DNA of 7,546 nucleotides from an uncultured Pseudomonadota bacterium (GTDB lineage Bacteria > SAR324 > NAC60-12): contig CAJXNF010000127.1 of the NCBI GenBank assembly GCA_913056375.1, positions 1-7,546 of the forward strand. The letters run 5' to 3'. A program made the translations under genes and the position numbers. The notes beneath the pieces were generated by a model. It saw only the letters and a list, made by a program, of their open reading frames with translations. It was not told the DNA's origin and made no database searches. This document shows positions 1 through 6,030 of this stretch, one piece after another. Positions within the stretch are counted from its first letter, which is position 1. Each line of letters begins with the position of its first letter.

Positions 1-951
1 CGTCGGCATGTGAATTTGCCGGGGGTCGCTGTGCAGCTGCCATCGATTACGGCAAAGGACAAGGAGGATCTGCTCTTTGCCAAGGAGATGGACCTGGATG
101 GAATTGCGCTCTCTTTTGTGCGAAATGCGGATGCTGTGCGAGAAGCCAAGGAGATCCTGGGAGACGAGAGCAAGGGGATGAAGATCATTGCCAAGATCGA
201 AAACCAGGAAGGTGTGGAAAACATGGAACAGATCCTTGAAGAGGCAGACGGGATCATGGTGGCTCGAGGAGACCTGGGCTTGGAAGTCGACATGGAGGAA
301 TTGCCACAGCTACAACGTCGGATGGCCTATCTCTGTGCGATTCACGGTAAGCGCCTGATTGTGGCCACACATCTGCTGGAATCCATGATCGAATTTCCAG
401 TACCCACCAGGGCTGAGGTAACGGATGTGGCCAATGCGGTCTATGAACAAGCTGATGCCGTGATGCTCTCCGGAGAGACCGCATCGGGCAAGTTCCCTGT
501 GGAAGCGGTCGAGACACTGGATCGGATTGTTCGTAGAACAGAGCGCTATCCGGGGGTGGATTACGCCAGCAAGATGAACTTGTCCAGCGCTCGTATGCAC
601 CTCGCCGCTGCTGCCGCTCAGATGGCGAGCGAGCTGCAGTTCAAGGGCTTTGTTGCAATCACCCAGTTTGGGCGTGGAGCCGAGTACATTTCCAATATGC
701 GCCCACGGGGCCTGCCGATCTATGCCTTCACCAACAGCGAGCGGACCTACCGCACGTTGCTCTTCTGCCGCTCGGTCTATCCTTTCCTCGTGGAAGACTT
801 TTCGATCAATCCGGAGTTTACGCTGGAACAGGCGCTACGGACACTACGGGATCGGGAGGGTTACCAACGTGGAGAACAGTTCATGGTGTTGGCGAATATC
901 CTGACTGCAGAAGGCTTTGTCAATTCACTGCAGGTGCGGAAGATTCCTTGA
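1..951 (+). CDS. pyk: Pyruvate kinase, C-terminal part (5' end outside window)
   Basis: Pyruvate kinase transfers phosphate from phosphoenolpyruvate to ADP in the last step of glycolysis, in the cytoplasm. The frame is open to the left edge, reading RRHVNLPGV, so the GTG at position 10 is an internal Val and not a start. The 316 visible codons contain the family's catalytic-domain motifs in order: KIIAKIENQEGV (active-site region), DGIMVARGDLGLE (metal/PEP-binding region), an IVATHLLESM helix and TRAEVTDVANAV followed by ADAVMLSGETASGKFP. The C-terminal domain follows, with FGRGAEYISNMRPRGLPIYAFT. Compared with the usual length of about 470 residues, roughly 150-160 N-terminal residues are missing because of the window edge. 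The common VATQMLESM motif reads VATHLLESM here. The gene converges on amt. Family assignment is secure; the isozyme class cannot be told. Confidence 0.96.
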   Translation, partial: RRHVNLPGVAVQLPSITAKDKEDLLFAKEMDLDGIALSFVRNADAVREAKEILGDESKGMKIIAKIENQEGVENMEQILEEADGIMVARGDLGLEVDMEELPQLQRRMAYLCAIHGKRLIVATHLLESMIEFPVPTRAEVTDVANAVYEQADAVMLSGETASGKFPVEAVETLDRIVRRTERYPGVDYASKMNLSSARMHLAAAAAQMASELQFKGFVAITQFGRGAEYISNMRPRGLPIYAFTNSERTYRTLLFCRSVYPFLVEDFSINPEFTLEQALRTLRDREGYQRGEQFMVLANILTAEGFVNSLQVRKIP

Positions 952-965
952 ACTAGGTGAGGAGT

Positions 966-1027
966 GGCGACCCTGTGGGGAGGAACAGAGTCGCCGAAGG
1001 CCCGATGGCAGAGGCAGCCCGCATCGG
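966..1027. terminator. Two GC-rich hairpins between convergent pyk and amt
   Basis: The first hairpin pairs GGCGAC (966-971) with GTCGCC (990-995). After a C/A mismatch the stem continues as CTGT (973-976) with ACAG (985-988), leaving the 8-base loop GGGGAGGA. The second pairs CCGATG (1002-1007) with CATCGG (1022-1027). They fill most of the spacer between the stop of pyk and the stop of amt, where a bidirectional terminator would be expected. Neither is followed by a T-run on either strand, so a classical intrinsic terminator is not shown. The structures could instead stabilise 3' ends. Confidence 0.45.
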
Positions 1028-1043
1028 ACCCTGGGGAGGGGAT

Positions 1044-2261
1044 TTAAACCGAGCGGGAGACGAATTCGGGGTAGCTGTGCATACCAAACTCTTCTTCATC
1101 AGAGCCGATATACTCCTCTTCCTCAGAGACACGGATGCCCATGGTCACTTTGAGGATGTACCAGACGATGGCGCTGGAGACGAAAGTGAAGAGTCCAATC
1201 ACGATGATGCCCATGATCTGGGCGCCCAAGGAGCCATCTTCCTTGAAGAGGCCAACAGCCAGCGTGCCCCAGATTCCAGCAACTAGGTGAACTGAAAGAG
1301 CACCTACGGGATCATCAATCTTCATTTTGTCGAAGAAAGGCACCGCGAAGACAACCAAGGCACCACCGATTCCACCGATCAGCATCGCCAGACCCATCGA
1401 AGGATAATCTGGTCCTGCTGTGATGGAGACCAGGCCTGCCAGTGCACCATTCAATACCATCGTTAGGTCCACTTTCTTGAAGAGAACCTGTGTCAGGATC
1501 ATGGCAACTACAGCTCCGGCACAGGCTGCGATGTTGGTGTTGGCGATGACCGCAGAGATCGCATCAGCGTCATCCTTGGAACCCAGTGCCAGCTGGGATC
1601 CGCCATTGAAGCCGAACCAACCGAGCCAGAGCACAAAAGTCCCAAGCGTTGCCATCGGTAAGCTGGATGCAGGGATTGGATGAACATTGCCCTGGCTGTC
1701 GTATTTGCCCTTGCGAGCGCCAAGGAGCAAAGCGCCTGCAAGAGCGGCCCATCCACCAACAGAGTGAACGATGGTCGAGCCTGCAAAGTCACTGAAGCCG
1801 TCGATGAGCCCACCCAGTGAGGTACCACCCCAGGTCCAGTGTCCTTGAATTGGATAGATGATCGCTGTCAGTACGAGCGTGAAGGTCATGAAGGGCCAGA
1901 AGCGTACCCGCTCGGCGACCGTACCGGAGACAATCGAGGCTGCGGTAGCGACGAAGACCACCTGGAAGAAGAAGTCTGAGAGTAAGCTGTGACCATCTGC
2001 AGAAGTGCCAGAAAGCGCAAAGCCTGATCCAAAAACTGCATTACCCTCACCGTACATCAGGTTGTAACCGATCAGGTAGAAGGCGATACAGGCTACAGAG
2101 TAGAGTGCTATGTTTTTAGTCAGAATCGCAGTCACGTTCTTTGTGCGAACCATGCCTGCTTCGAGCATCGCAAATCCAGCTGCCATCCACATAACCAGTG
2201 CACCACTGATCAGCAGCCAGATTGTATCCAACACATATTTCATCTCAGCTTGAAATTCCAT
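1044..2261 (-). CDS. amt: Ammonium transporter, Amt family
   Basis: This is an inner-membrane ammonium channel of the Amt/MEP/Rh family that imports ammonium for nitrogen assimilation. The 405-residue product has the family's length and multi-helix hydrophobic pattern. It shows the N-terminal motif FAMLEAGMVRTKN, the conserved Asp158 eight residues before the first pore His (H166, in TIVHSVGGWAALAG) and the second pore His (H325, in SVHLVAGIWGT). The cytoplasmic tail begins GIRVSEEEEYIG, as in many family members. I chose the ATG at 2261 because GAGAGG sits 5 bases upstream. A longer frame opening with TTG at 2351 adds 30 residues with no ribosome site and no family resemblance. A glnK/PII gene, a common amt partner, is not adjacent on the sequenced sides. 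The gene follows the LuxR-like regulator on the same strand after about 200 bases, so it probably has its own promoter. Confidence 0.96.
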   Translation of the reverse strand: MEFQAEMKYVLDTIWLLISGALVMWMAAGFAMLEAGMVRTKNVTAILTKNIALYSVACIAFYLIGYNLMYGEGNAVFGSGFALSGTSADGHSLLSDFFFQVVFVATAASIVSGTVAERVRFWPFMTFTLVLTAIIYPIQGHWTWGGTSLGGLIDGFSDFAGSTIVHSVGGWAALAGALLLGARKGKYDSQGNVHPIPASSLPMATLGTFVLWLGWFGFNGGSQLALGSKDDADAISAVIANTNIAACAGAVVAMILTQVLFKKVDLTMVLNGALAGLVSITAGPDYPSMGLAMLIGGIGGALVVFAVPFFDKMKIDDPVGALSVHLVAGIWGTLAVGLFKEDGSLGAQIMGIIVIGLFTFVSSAIVWYILKVTMGIRVSEEEEYIGSDEEEFGMHSYPEFVSRSV

Positions 2262-2462
2262 CACGTCCTCTCTGCCAAATAAGGGAAAGAATGTAGGGGG
2301 ATGTTCCCACACATTCAGCAGGGGATGTGCCTGTGCTGAAATTATTTTCAAATCAGCGGCAAGTCACTGATGTTATGTTTATTAATTAAACAATAAGATT
2401 TGATTAATATTTTGATCCAGCTATTTATTGATTATTTTTTATGCAAAATGATCAATAACTGC
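2262..2462 (-). promoter_or_regulatory. AT-rich spacer upstream of amt, with palindromes
   Basis: This 201-base gap separates the regulator's stop from the amt start. Its distal half (about 2350-2460) is very AT-rich, unlike the flanking genes. It contains a perfect inverted repeat TGTTTA (2376-2381) / TAAACA (2387-2392) around TTAAT, and several TTGATTA or TTGATC words (2399, 2412, 2428). The amt promoter most likely lies here. I could not pick one convincing sigma-70 pair because many AT hexamers compete, and I saw no clear sigma-54 TGGCAC-TTGC element. Confidence 0.4.
2425..2458 (-). terminator. AT-only long hairpin just after the regulator gene
   Basis: TTATTGAT (2425-2432) pairs with ATCAATAA (2451-2458). 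After a G-T wobble the stem continues as ATTTT (2434-2438) with AAAAT (2445-2449), giving about 14 pairs around a 6-base loop. It begins 4 bases beyond the regulator's stop codon, which is a terminator position. The stem has almost no GC and no T-run follows it, so its strength as a terminator is doubtful. It may instead be a DNA-level binding site. Confidence 0.35.
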
Positions 2463-3044
2463 TCAGTTGGCAGGAGTTTCAGTAGACTGGAAGGCGGCAG
2501 GCGCTGGATTTGGAAGCAGTAGATCCTCCAGGAAGAAAGCTGCAAACTCATTACGTCCCCCGAGGCCACTTTTCCGATAGACTTCTCCAGCCTGCTGACG
2601 GACAGTGCGTTCGCTGGTTTGCCGCAACTCTGCGATTTCCTTGAAGGACAGTCCCTTGAGTAGCAGCAGACCGATGTCTTTTTCTGCTTGAGTGAAGCTC
2701 CAGTTCTGCAACTGCTCGTCAATCGCCTGGCTTAGTCCCGTCAATAGAGCCTGGTTGGCTTGTCGGAAATGAGAAGCTTCCTGGGCTGCCACTTCAGCCT
2801 TCCCCTGCCACGACCGGACTTCCCCCCTTGAACGTAACAGTTGCCATTGAAGCCAAAACAACAGACCCACCAGCAGGACGACCGCCAGGGTCTCGATGAT
2901 CAGGTGAGAGACGCTGAACCACTTCATCAGGTCTGCCAAAACATCCAGCAATAACAGTAGAGTGGTCAGCAGAATAACGAGGTAGACAGTGCGCCAGGAG
3001 TGGTTTTTCCAAGATTCGTCAGTGGGTAGCCAGCGATCAAGCAT
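2463..3044 (-). CDS. Membrane-anchored LuxR-type helix-turn-helix regulator
   Basis: This is a predicted transcription regulator tethered to the inner membrane. Numbered from the ATG at 3044 (193 residues), it has two hydrophobic segments at about 20-39 and 48-67. A polar, Gln-rich, probably helical linker spans about 68-114. A LuxR/GerE-type DNA-binding domain lies at about 115-180, including FTQAEKDIGLLLLKGLSFKEIAEL and the recognition-helix region TSERTVRQQAGEVYRKSGLGGR. There is no receiver or autoinducer domain, so the input signal is unknown. The start is uncertain. The ATG at 3044 has no good ribosome site, and the frame continues upstream to a TTG at 3131 (222 residues), which also lacks one. 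It is divergent from the sulfide dehydrogenase cluster and precedes amt on the same strand. Control of either is inference from position only. Confidence 0.85.
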   Translation of the reverse strand: MLDRWLPTDESWKNHSWRTVYLVILLTTLLLLLDVLADLMKWFSVSHLIIETLAVVLLVGLLFWLQWQLLRSRGEVRSWQGKAEVAAQEASHFRQANQALLTGLSQAIDEQLQNWSFTQAEKDIGLLLLKGLSFKEIAELRQTSERTVRQQAGEVYRKSGLGGRNEFAAFFLEDLLLPNPAPAAFQSTETPAN

Positions 3045-3403
3045 ATTTTCTAGACCAATTGGAGGGGAATCTGTGTGCCGAGGTATGGTTCGATCAAGCT
3101 TTGATATTTCACTAAATACATAGCCTGACAAGACGGGTCTTGAAACACAACTAGATCTTTGACGGAAGCTGTGGATCGTTCATTCAAAACGCATATTAGC
3201 GTATCCCGTCTTTTGAATCAGCTACAGCTTAGAATCCTGCATTTGTCCGAGAGTATATTTGTAAATTACTGAATTTAAATACGAATAATTCATAGGTGAT
3301 TTGTCGGATAGCCAGAAGACGAGATGTTGCTAGATTCCTGAGAGAGCTTAGCGAGCGTATTTTGTTTCATCACAGCAAAGCAATCTAATTGGAGAGAAGG
3401 AGT
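3045..3403. promoter_or_regulatory. Divergent spacer with repeats between regulator and fcc cluster
   Basis: This stretch must hold the promoters for the regulator (-) and the cytochrome cluster (+). Its left part (to 3131) would be coding if the regulator uses the TTG start. It contains the 14-base palindrome CAAGACGGGTCTTG (3129-3142) and an inverted repeat ATTCAAAA (3182-3189) / TTTTGAAT (3211-3218). AAGACGGG (3130-3137) recurs inverted as CCCGTCTT (3205-3212). A direct repeat ATTTGTCCGAGAG (3241-3253) / ATTTGTCGGATAG (3299-3311), 11 of 13 identical, flanks an AT-rich core. I see no RNA gene and no unambiguous -35/-10 pair. Confidence 0.45.
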
Positions 3404-4126
3404 ATGTTGAAAAAACAAATGTTCAAAAATTTGGCAATGGCCTCAGCAGTTTCGTTGATGCCTTTGTTTGGCTGCAGTACGGATGGGATGCAGATATATG
3501 ACGAATATAGTGAAGGCAATCAAACGGAGACAACCTCCCAAAGTGAAGCTAATGATTCTCTCCGCAGCTACCAAGCAGTGGGGCCAGCTACCTTTACCGC
3601 AGATCCCAGCCGGTTGTTGGCAGCTCAGTGTGCGCAATGTCATGGCACAGATGGACGCTCTAGAAACGGAATTGAATCCCTGGCACATGAAGGCAGTGGA
3701 GAGGTGATTGAAGAGATGCTGGAGATGCAGAATTCTGCCTACACCAACGATATCATGCATCAGCAGGCTCGTGGTTACAGCCAAAGTGAAGTGCGACTCC
3801 TAGCGACCTGGTTCGATACCCAACGAAGTGGGACTTCTGGAAGTAGCAGCGATGGCTATGAAGATTCCTCTAATGATGATGACCATGAGAACGTTGAGAA
3901 TGACGTTTATGAAGAGAATCACTCAGACGATAGCTACGGTACTTCAGATGATGACGATGTAGATGATCGCTGGGATGACGATGATCATGATGACAACTAT
4001 GGAGAGAATCACTCAGACGATGATTATGGTGTTTCAGCCGATGATGATCACGATGACAGTTACGAAGATGATCGCTGGGATGACGATGATGATGATGATG
4101 ATGACGAAGATGATCACGACGACTAA
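3404..4126 (+). CDS. Monohaem cytochrome c lipoprotein with Asp-rich tail, FccA-like
   Basis: This is a probable haem subunit of flavocytochrome c sulfide dehydrogenase, accepting electrons from the flavoprotein encoded next. Numbered from the ATG at 3404 (240 residues), a signal peptide ends in LMPLFGC, a fair lipobox with Cys24, so the protein is probably a lipoprotein. A single class I-like cytochrome domain covers about 66-139. It has CAQCHGTDG (haem site 76-80), a likely distal Met118 and the family-like segment MHQQARGYSQSEVRLLATWF. The rest (about 145-240) is a disordered-looking tail with 51 Asp/Glu and only 2 Arg among 96 residues, which is not part of the usual subunit. ATG 3404 is preferred over an in-frame TTG at 3389 because the purine-rich GGAGAGAAGGAG precedes it. 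The haem domain is certain; the pairing with FccB is inferred from resemblance and adjacency. Confidence 0.88.
   Translation: MLKKQMFKNLAMASAVSLMPLFGCSTDGMQIYDEYSEGNQTETTSQSEANDSLRSYQAVGPATFTADPSRLLAAQCAQCHGTDGRSRNGIESLAHEGSGEVIEEMLEMQNSAYTNDIMHQQARGYSQSEVRLLATWFDTQRSGTSGSSSDGYEDSSNDDDHENVENDVYEENHSDDSYGTSDDDDVDDRWDDDDHDDNYGENHSDDDYGVSADDDHDDSYEDDRWDDDDDDDDDEDDHDD
3914..4093 (+). repeat. Imperfect tandem duplication encoding the acidic tail
   Basis: A unit starting GAGAATCACTCAGACGAT at 3914 recurs at 4004, exactly 90 bases later and in frame. The second marker of each unit, GATGATCGCTGGGATGACGA, recurs at 3962 and 4067, 105 bases apart, so the second unit is five codons longer in its middle. 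In protein terms ENHSDD-YG (from residues 171 and 201) and DDRWDDDD (Arg189-Trp190 and Arg224-Trp225) are repeated. This looks like a duplication followed by divergence. Confidence 0.85.
4085..4102 (+). repeat. (GAT)6 trinucleotide run in the cytochrome tail
   Basis: Six uninterrupted GAT codons lie inside a run of nine Asp codons (4079-4105), close to the stop at 4124. Slippage here would change the number of Asp residues without breaking the frame. Confidence 0.9.
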
Positions 4127-4179
4127 GAAAAATCATTCACCAAAAAACAGATTCAGCAGAGCCTTTTGAGAGAAGTTTT

Positions 4180-5433
4180 ATGAAGCAAATCACACGACGT
4201 CAATGCCTCCGTACACTAGGTCTAGGTGCCGTAGCCGCCATGTCTCCTGCGATTATCCGAGCACAGTCGCTGCAGCCCCGTGTTGTGGTTGTAGGAGGTG
4301 GTTTTGCCGGAGCAACGACCGCAAAGTACCTGCGCCACTGGTCTTCTGGGGTAGACGTGACCCTGGTGGAGGCCAATTCAACCTACTACTCCCCGATTCT
4401 CAGCAACCTGGTGCTCAATGGTCAGCGCAGCTTGAGTCAGTTGGCCTTCAGCTACAGTACCCTGCAACAAAGCTATGGGATCAACGTGGTGCAGCAGACT
4501 GTCGCAGGGGTGGACCCGCTGACCCAACGTCTGCAACTGGGAGATGGCTCACAGCTTTCCTATGACCGACTGGTGCTGGCCCCTGGCATTCGATTCCGTT
4601 CGGTACCAGGACTGGATTCCAGCAGAATTCTTCATGCCTGGAAATCAGGAGATCAAGTGGTGCAGCTACAGCAGCAATTGGCGGCGATGCCAGCTGGTGG
4701 GCACTTTGTGCTGGCAATTCCACCCAAACCCTATCGTTGTCCACCGGGCCCTTATGAGCGTGCCTGCGTGGTAGCAGATTATCTTCAGCGCAACAAGCCG
4801 GGTTCTCGGGTCACCGTGTTGGATGCCAACCCAAGTATTGTTGCCGAGCGGGAAACTTTTTCGGTTGCCTTTGAGCAGACTTATGCGGGAATCGTCGACT
4901 ATCTGCCGAATGCGGAATTGCTGAGCGTGGATTCTGATCAAAAGATTGCCTACACAAGCCTGGGAAGCTTCACGGCAGATGTGCTGAATGTGATTCCAAC
5001 CCAGGAAGCGGGAAGCTTGATTCATGAGACGGGACTGGCCAACGATCCGACTGGACGCTGGGCTTCAGTGAATCCATTGAGCTATGAAGCCACGGCTACC
5101 CAGAATATTCATGTAGTGGGAGATTCGCAGGGAACTGGACAACCGAAAGCCGGTCACATCGGCAACGCAGAAGCAAAGGTCTGTGCGGATGCGATCCTGC
5201 GACTGCTCAACGGGATGTCACCCTACGGTACTCCCCTGACAAATTCGGCCTGCTATAGCCCAATCAGCGCCAATACGGCTTCCTGGTTGACGATCGTTTA
5301 TCGCTATGATGCAACGACTGGGACGATGCAGCCCGTGCCTGGATCTCTTGGACAATCTACGACACCGACGACTCGTAACTACACACGGATGTTCCAGTGG
5401 GCCGAAAATCTATTTGCCGACACATTTTCCTGA
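4180..5433 (+). CDS. fccB: Flavocytochrome c sulfide dehydrogenase, flavoprotein subunit
   Basis: This periplasmic FAD enzyme oxidises sulfide and passes electrons to the cytochrome subunit. The 417-residue product begins with a Tat signal, TRRQCLRTLG (Arg6-Arg7), then a hydrophobic stretch ending near IIRAQ at residue 29. The FAD-binding site follows (VVVVGGGFAG, residues 35-44). The family hallmark PYRCPPGPYERA carries Cys187. A second Cys at 358, in ACYSPIS, opens the C-terminal flavin-binding region typical of the family. The two are 171 residues apart, which fits the redox-active disulfide known from Allochromatium FccB. AGHIGNAEAKVCADAI is also family-like. The signal is Tat, as expected for a protein exported with its cofactor. 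The start ATG is supported by AGAGAAG 5 bases upstream. The gene begins 53 bases after the cytochrome gene, so the two are probably co-transcribed. A sulfide:quinone reductase is less likely, given the CPPGPYER motif and cytochrome neighbour. Confidence 0.93.
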   Translation: MKQITRRQCLRTLGLGAVAAMSPAIIRAQSLQPRVVVVGGGFAGATTAKYLRHWSSGVDVTLVEANSTYYSPILSNLVLNGQRSLSQLAFSYSTLQQSYGINVVQQTVAGVDPLTQRLQLGDGSQLSYDRLVLAPGIRFRSVPGLDSSRILHAWKSGDQVVQLQQQLAAMPAGGHFVLAIPPKPYRCPPGPYERACVVADYLQRNKPGSRVTVLDANPSIVAERETFSVAFEQTYAGIVDYLPNAELLSVDSDQKIAYTSLGSFTADVLNVIPTQEAGSLIHETGLANDPTGRWASVNPLSYEATATQNIHVVGDSQGTGQPKAGHIGNAEAKVCADAILRLLNGMSPYGTPLTNSACYSPISANTASWLTIVYRYDATTGTMQPVPGSLGQSTTPTTRNYTRMFQWAENLFADTFS

Positions 5434-5521
5434 AGATCTTCAAACTTTCTTCACATTGACAGAGGAGAATGGGAGACATCGTTGACAAATAAGTTCACTT
5501 GTTCCTCAGAAAGGAGAATCC
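5434..5521 (+). other. Spacer between fccB and the haem-binding-domain gene
   Basis: This 88-base gap is the longest inside the cluster. It opens with the perfect 12-base palindrome TGAAGATCTTCA (5431-5442), which includes the fccB stop codon. TTGACA hexamers occur at 5456 and 5482, but neither has a -10 element at the right distance. The strong ribosome site AAGGAG (5511-5516) belongs to the next gene. An internal processing site or weak promoter is possible but not shown. Confidence 0.4.
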
Positions 5522-6019
5522 ATGGAACGTGTAACGAAGATCAAGCTGGCAGCAGGTCTCTTTGGTTTTCTGGCGATTGGGAGTCTGGGCATGGCCGCAG
5601 TGATGGTTCCGGAGGTCAACCCTCCTCAGCGTCACAGCAAGGCCATCATTTCCAAGGTGGGAGATGAAATTCTTCGTCGTGCCTGTTTTGACTGCCACAG
5701 CAATGAAACCCAGTGGCCTTGGTATGGAAACATCCCCTTCGTTTCTCTGCTGGTGGCTCATGACATTGCCGATGGGCGCAAGCACCTGAATTTCTCAGAG
5801 TGGGACAGCTATTCTCCAGAGCGGAGGCGTCGAAAGATGAGCGAATCTCTGGAGGAGATCCAACAGGGTGAGATGCCAATGTGGATCTACACCTTGACGC
5901 ATGGAGACGCAACCCTCTCTGCCCGTGAAGTAGCGGTACTGCGCAGTGGAATCGAGGCGCAGTATGGACCGTTGAAAGTCCATGAAAAACACGAAGAAGA
6001 TGAACACCATGATGATTGA
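5522..6019 (+). CDS. Membrane-anchored haem-binding-domain cytochrome-like protein
   Basis: This is a predicted periplasmic c-type haem protein. The 165 residues start with an uncleaved-looking N-terminal hydrophobic segment (about 9-29). One CXXCH site follows (CFDCH, residues 55-59) in the context CFDCHSNETQWPWYGNIP. This sequence, together with the later VAHDIADGRKHLNFSEW and MPMWIY (118-123), is characteristic of the Haem_bd domain family. Met118 or Met120 could supply the second iron ligand. The C-terminus is charged and His-rich, ending KHEEDEHHDD. AAGGAG lies 5 bases before the ATG. It sits downstream of the flavocytochrome genes and 11 bases before a small lipoprotein gene, and is likely in the same transcript. 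A role relaying electrons from sulfide oxidation is inference; the family's substrate is not known to me. Confidence 0.88.
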   Translation: MERVTKIKLAAGLFGFLAIGSLGMAAVMVPEVNPPQRHSKAIISKVGDEILRRACFDCHSNETQWPWYGNIPFVSLLVAHDIADGRKHLNFSEWDSYSPERRRRKMSESLEEIQQGEMPMWIYTLTHGDATLSAREVAVLRSGIEAQYGPLKVHEKHEEDEHHDD

Positions 6020-6030
6020 AAGGAGGTACG

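Noticed and set aside
10..12. GTG at position 10 as the start of pyruvate kinase
   Set aside because: It encodes an internal Val in the conserved VNLPG motif. The frame is open to the left edge and the protein is truncated by the window.
957..1286. 109-residue plus-strand frame opposite the amt 3' end
   Set aside because: It overlaps the conserved Amt C-terminus antisense, crosses the hairpins, and has no ribosome site or recognisable domain.
941..1290. Near-repeat AGATTCC...AACTAGGTGA at 941-960 and 1271-1290
   Set aside because: The second copy encodes the conserved pore segment HLVAGIW of Amt, so it is constrained by the protein. Seventeen of 20 matching bases with no further homology is best read as coincidence.
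2262..2351. N-terminal extension of Amt to a TTG at 2351
   Set aside because: The added 30 residues do not resemble Amt N-termini. ATG 2261 has GAGAGG at ideal spacing.
3362..3389. TTGTTT-N16-TCTAAT as a promoter for the cytochrome gene
   Set aside because: Transcription would start about 8 bases before the ATG, inside or past the ribosome site, so the match is probably accidental.
3870..4136. Minus-strand frame encoding a strikingly His-rich protein of 88 residues
   Set aside because: It is the complement of the GAT/GAC-rich cytochrome tail: reverse GAT reads ATC and other frames give CAT (His). It has no ribosome site, and the plus-strand gene is well supported.
5469..5492. Seven-codon mini-frame MGDIVDK in the fccB to Haem_bd spacer, preceded by AGGAG
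   Set aside because: The ribosome site is only one base from the ATG, and such short frames arise by chance in purine-rich leaders. No attenuation hairpin accompanies it.
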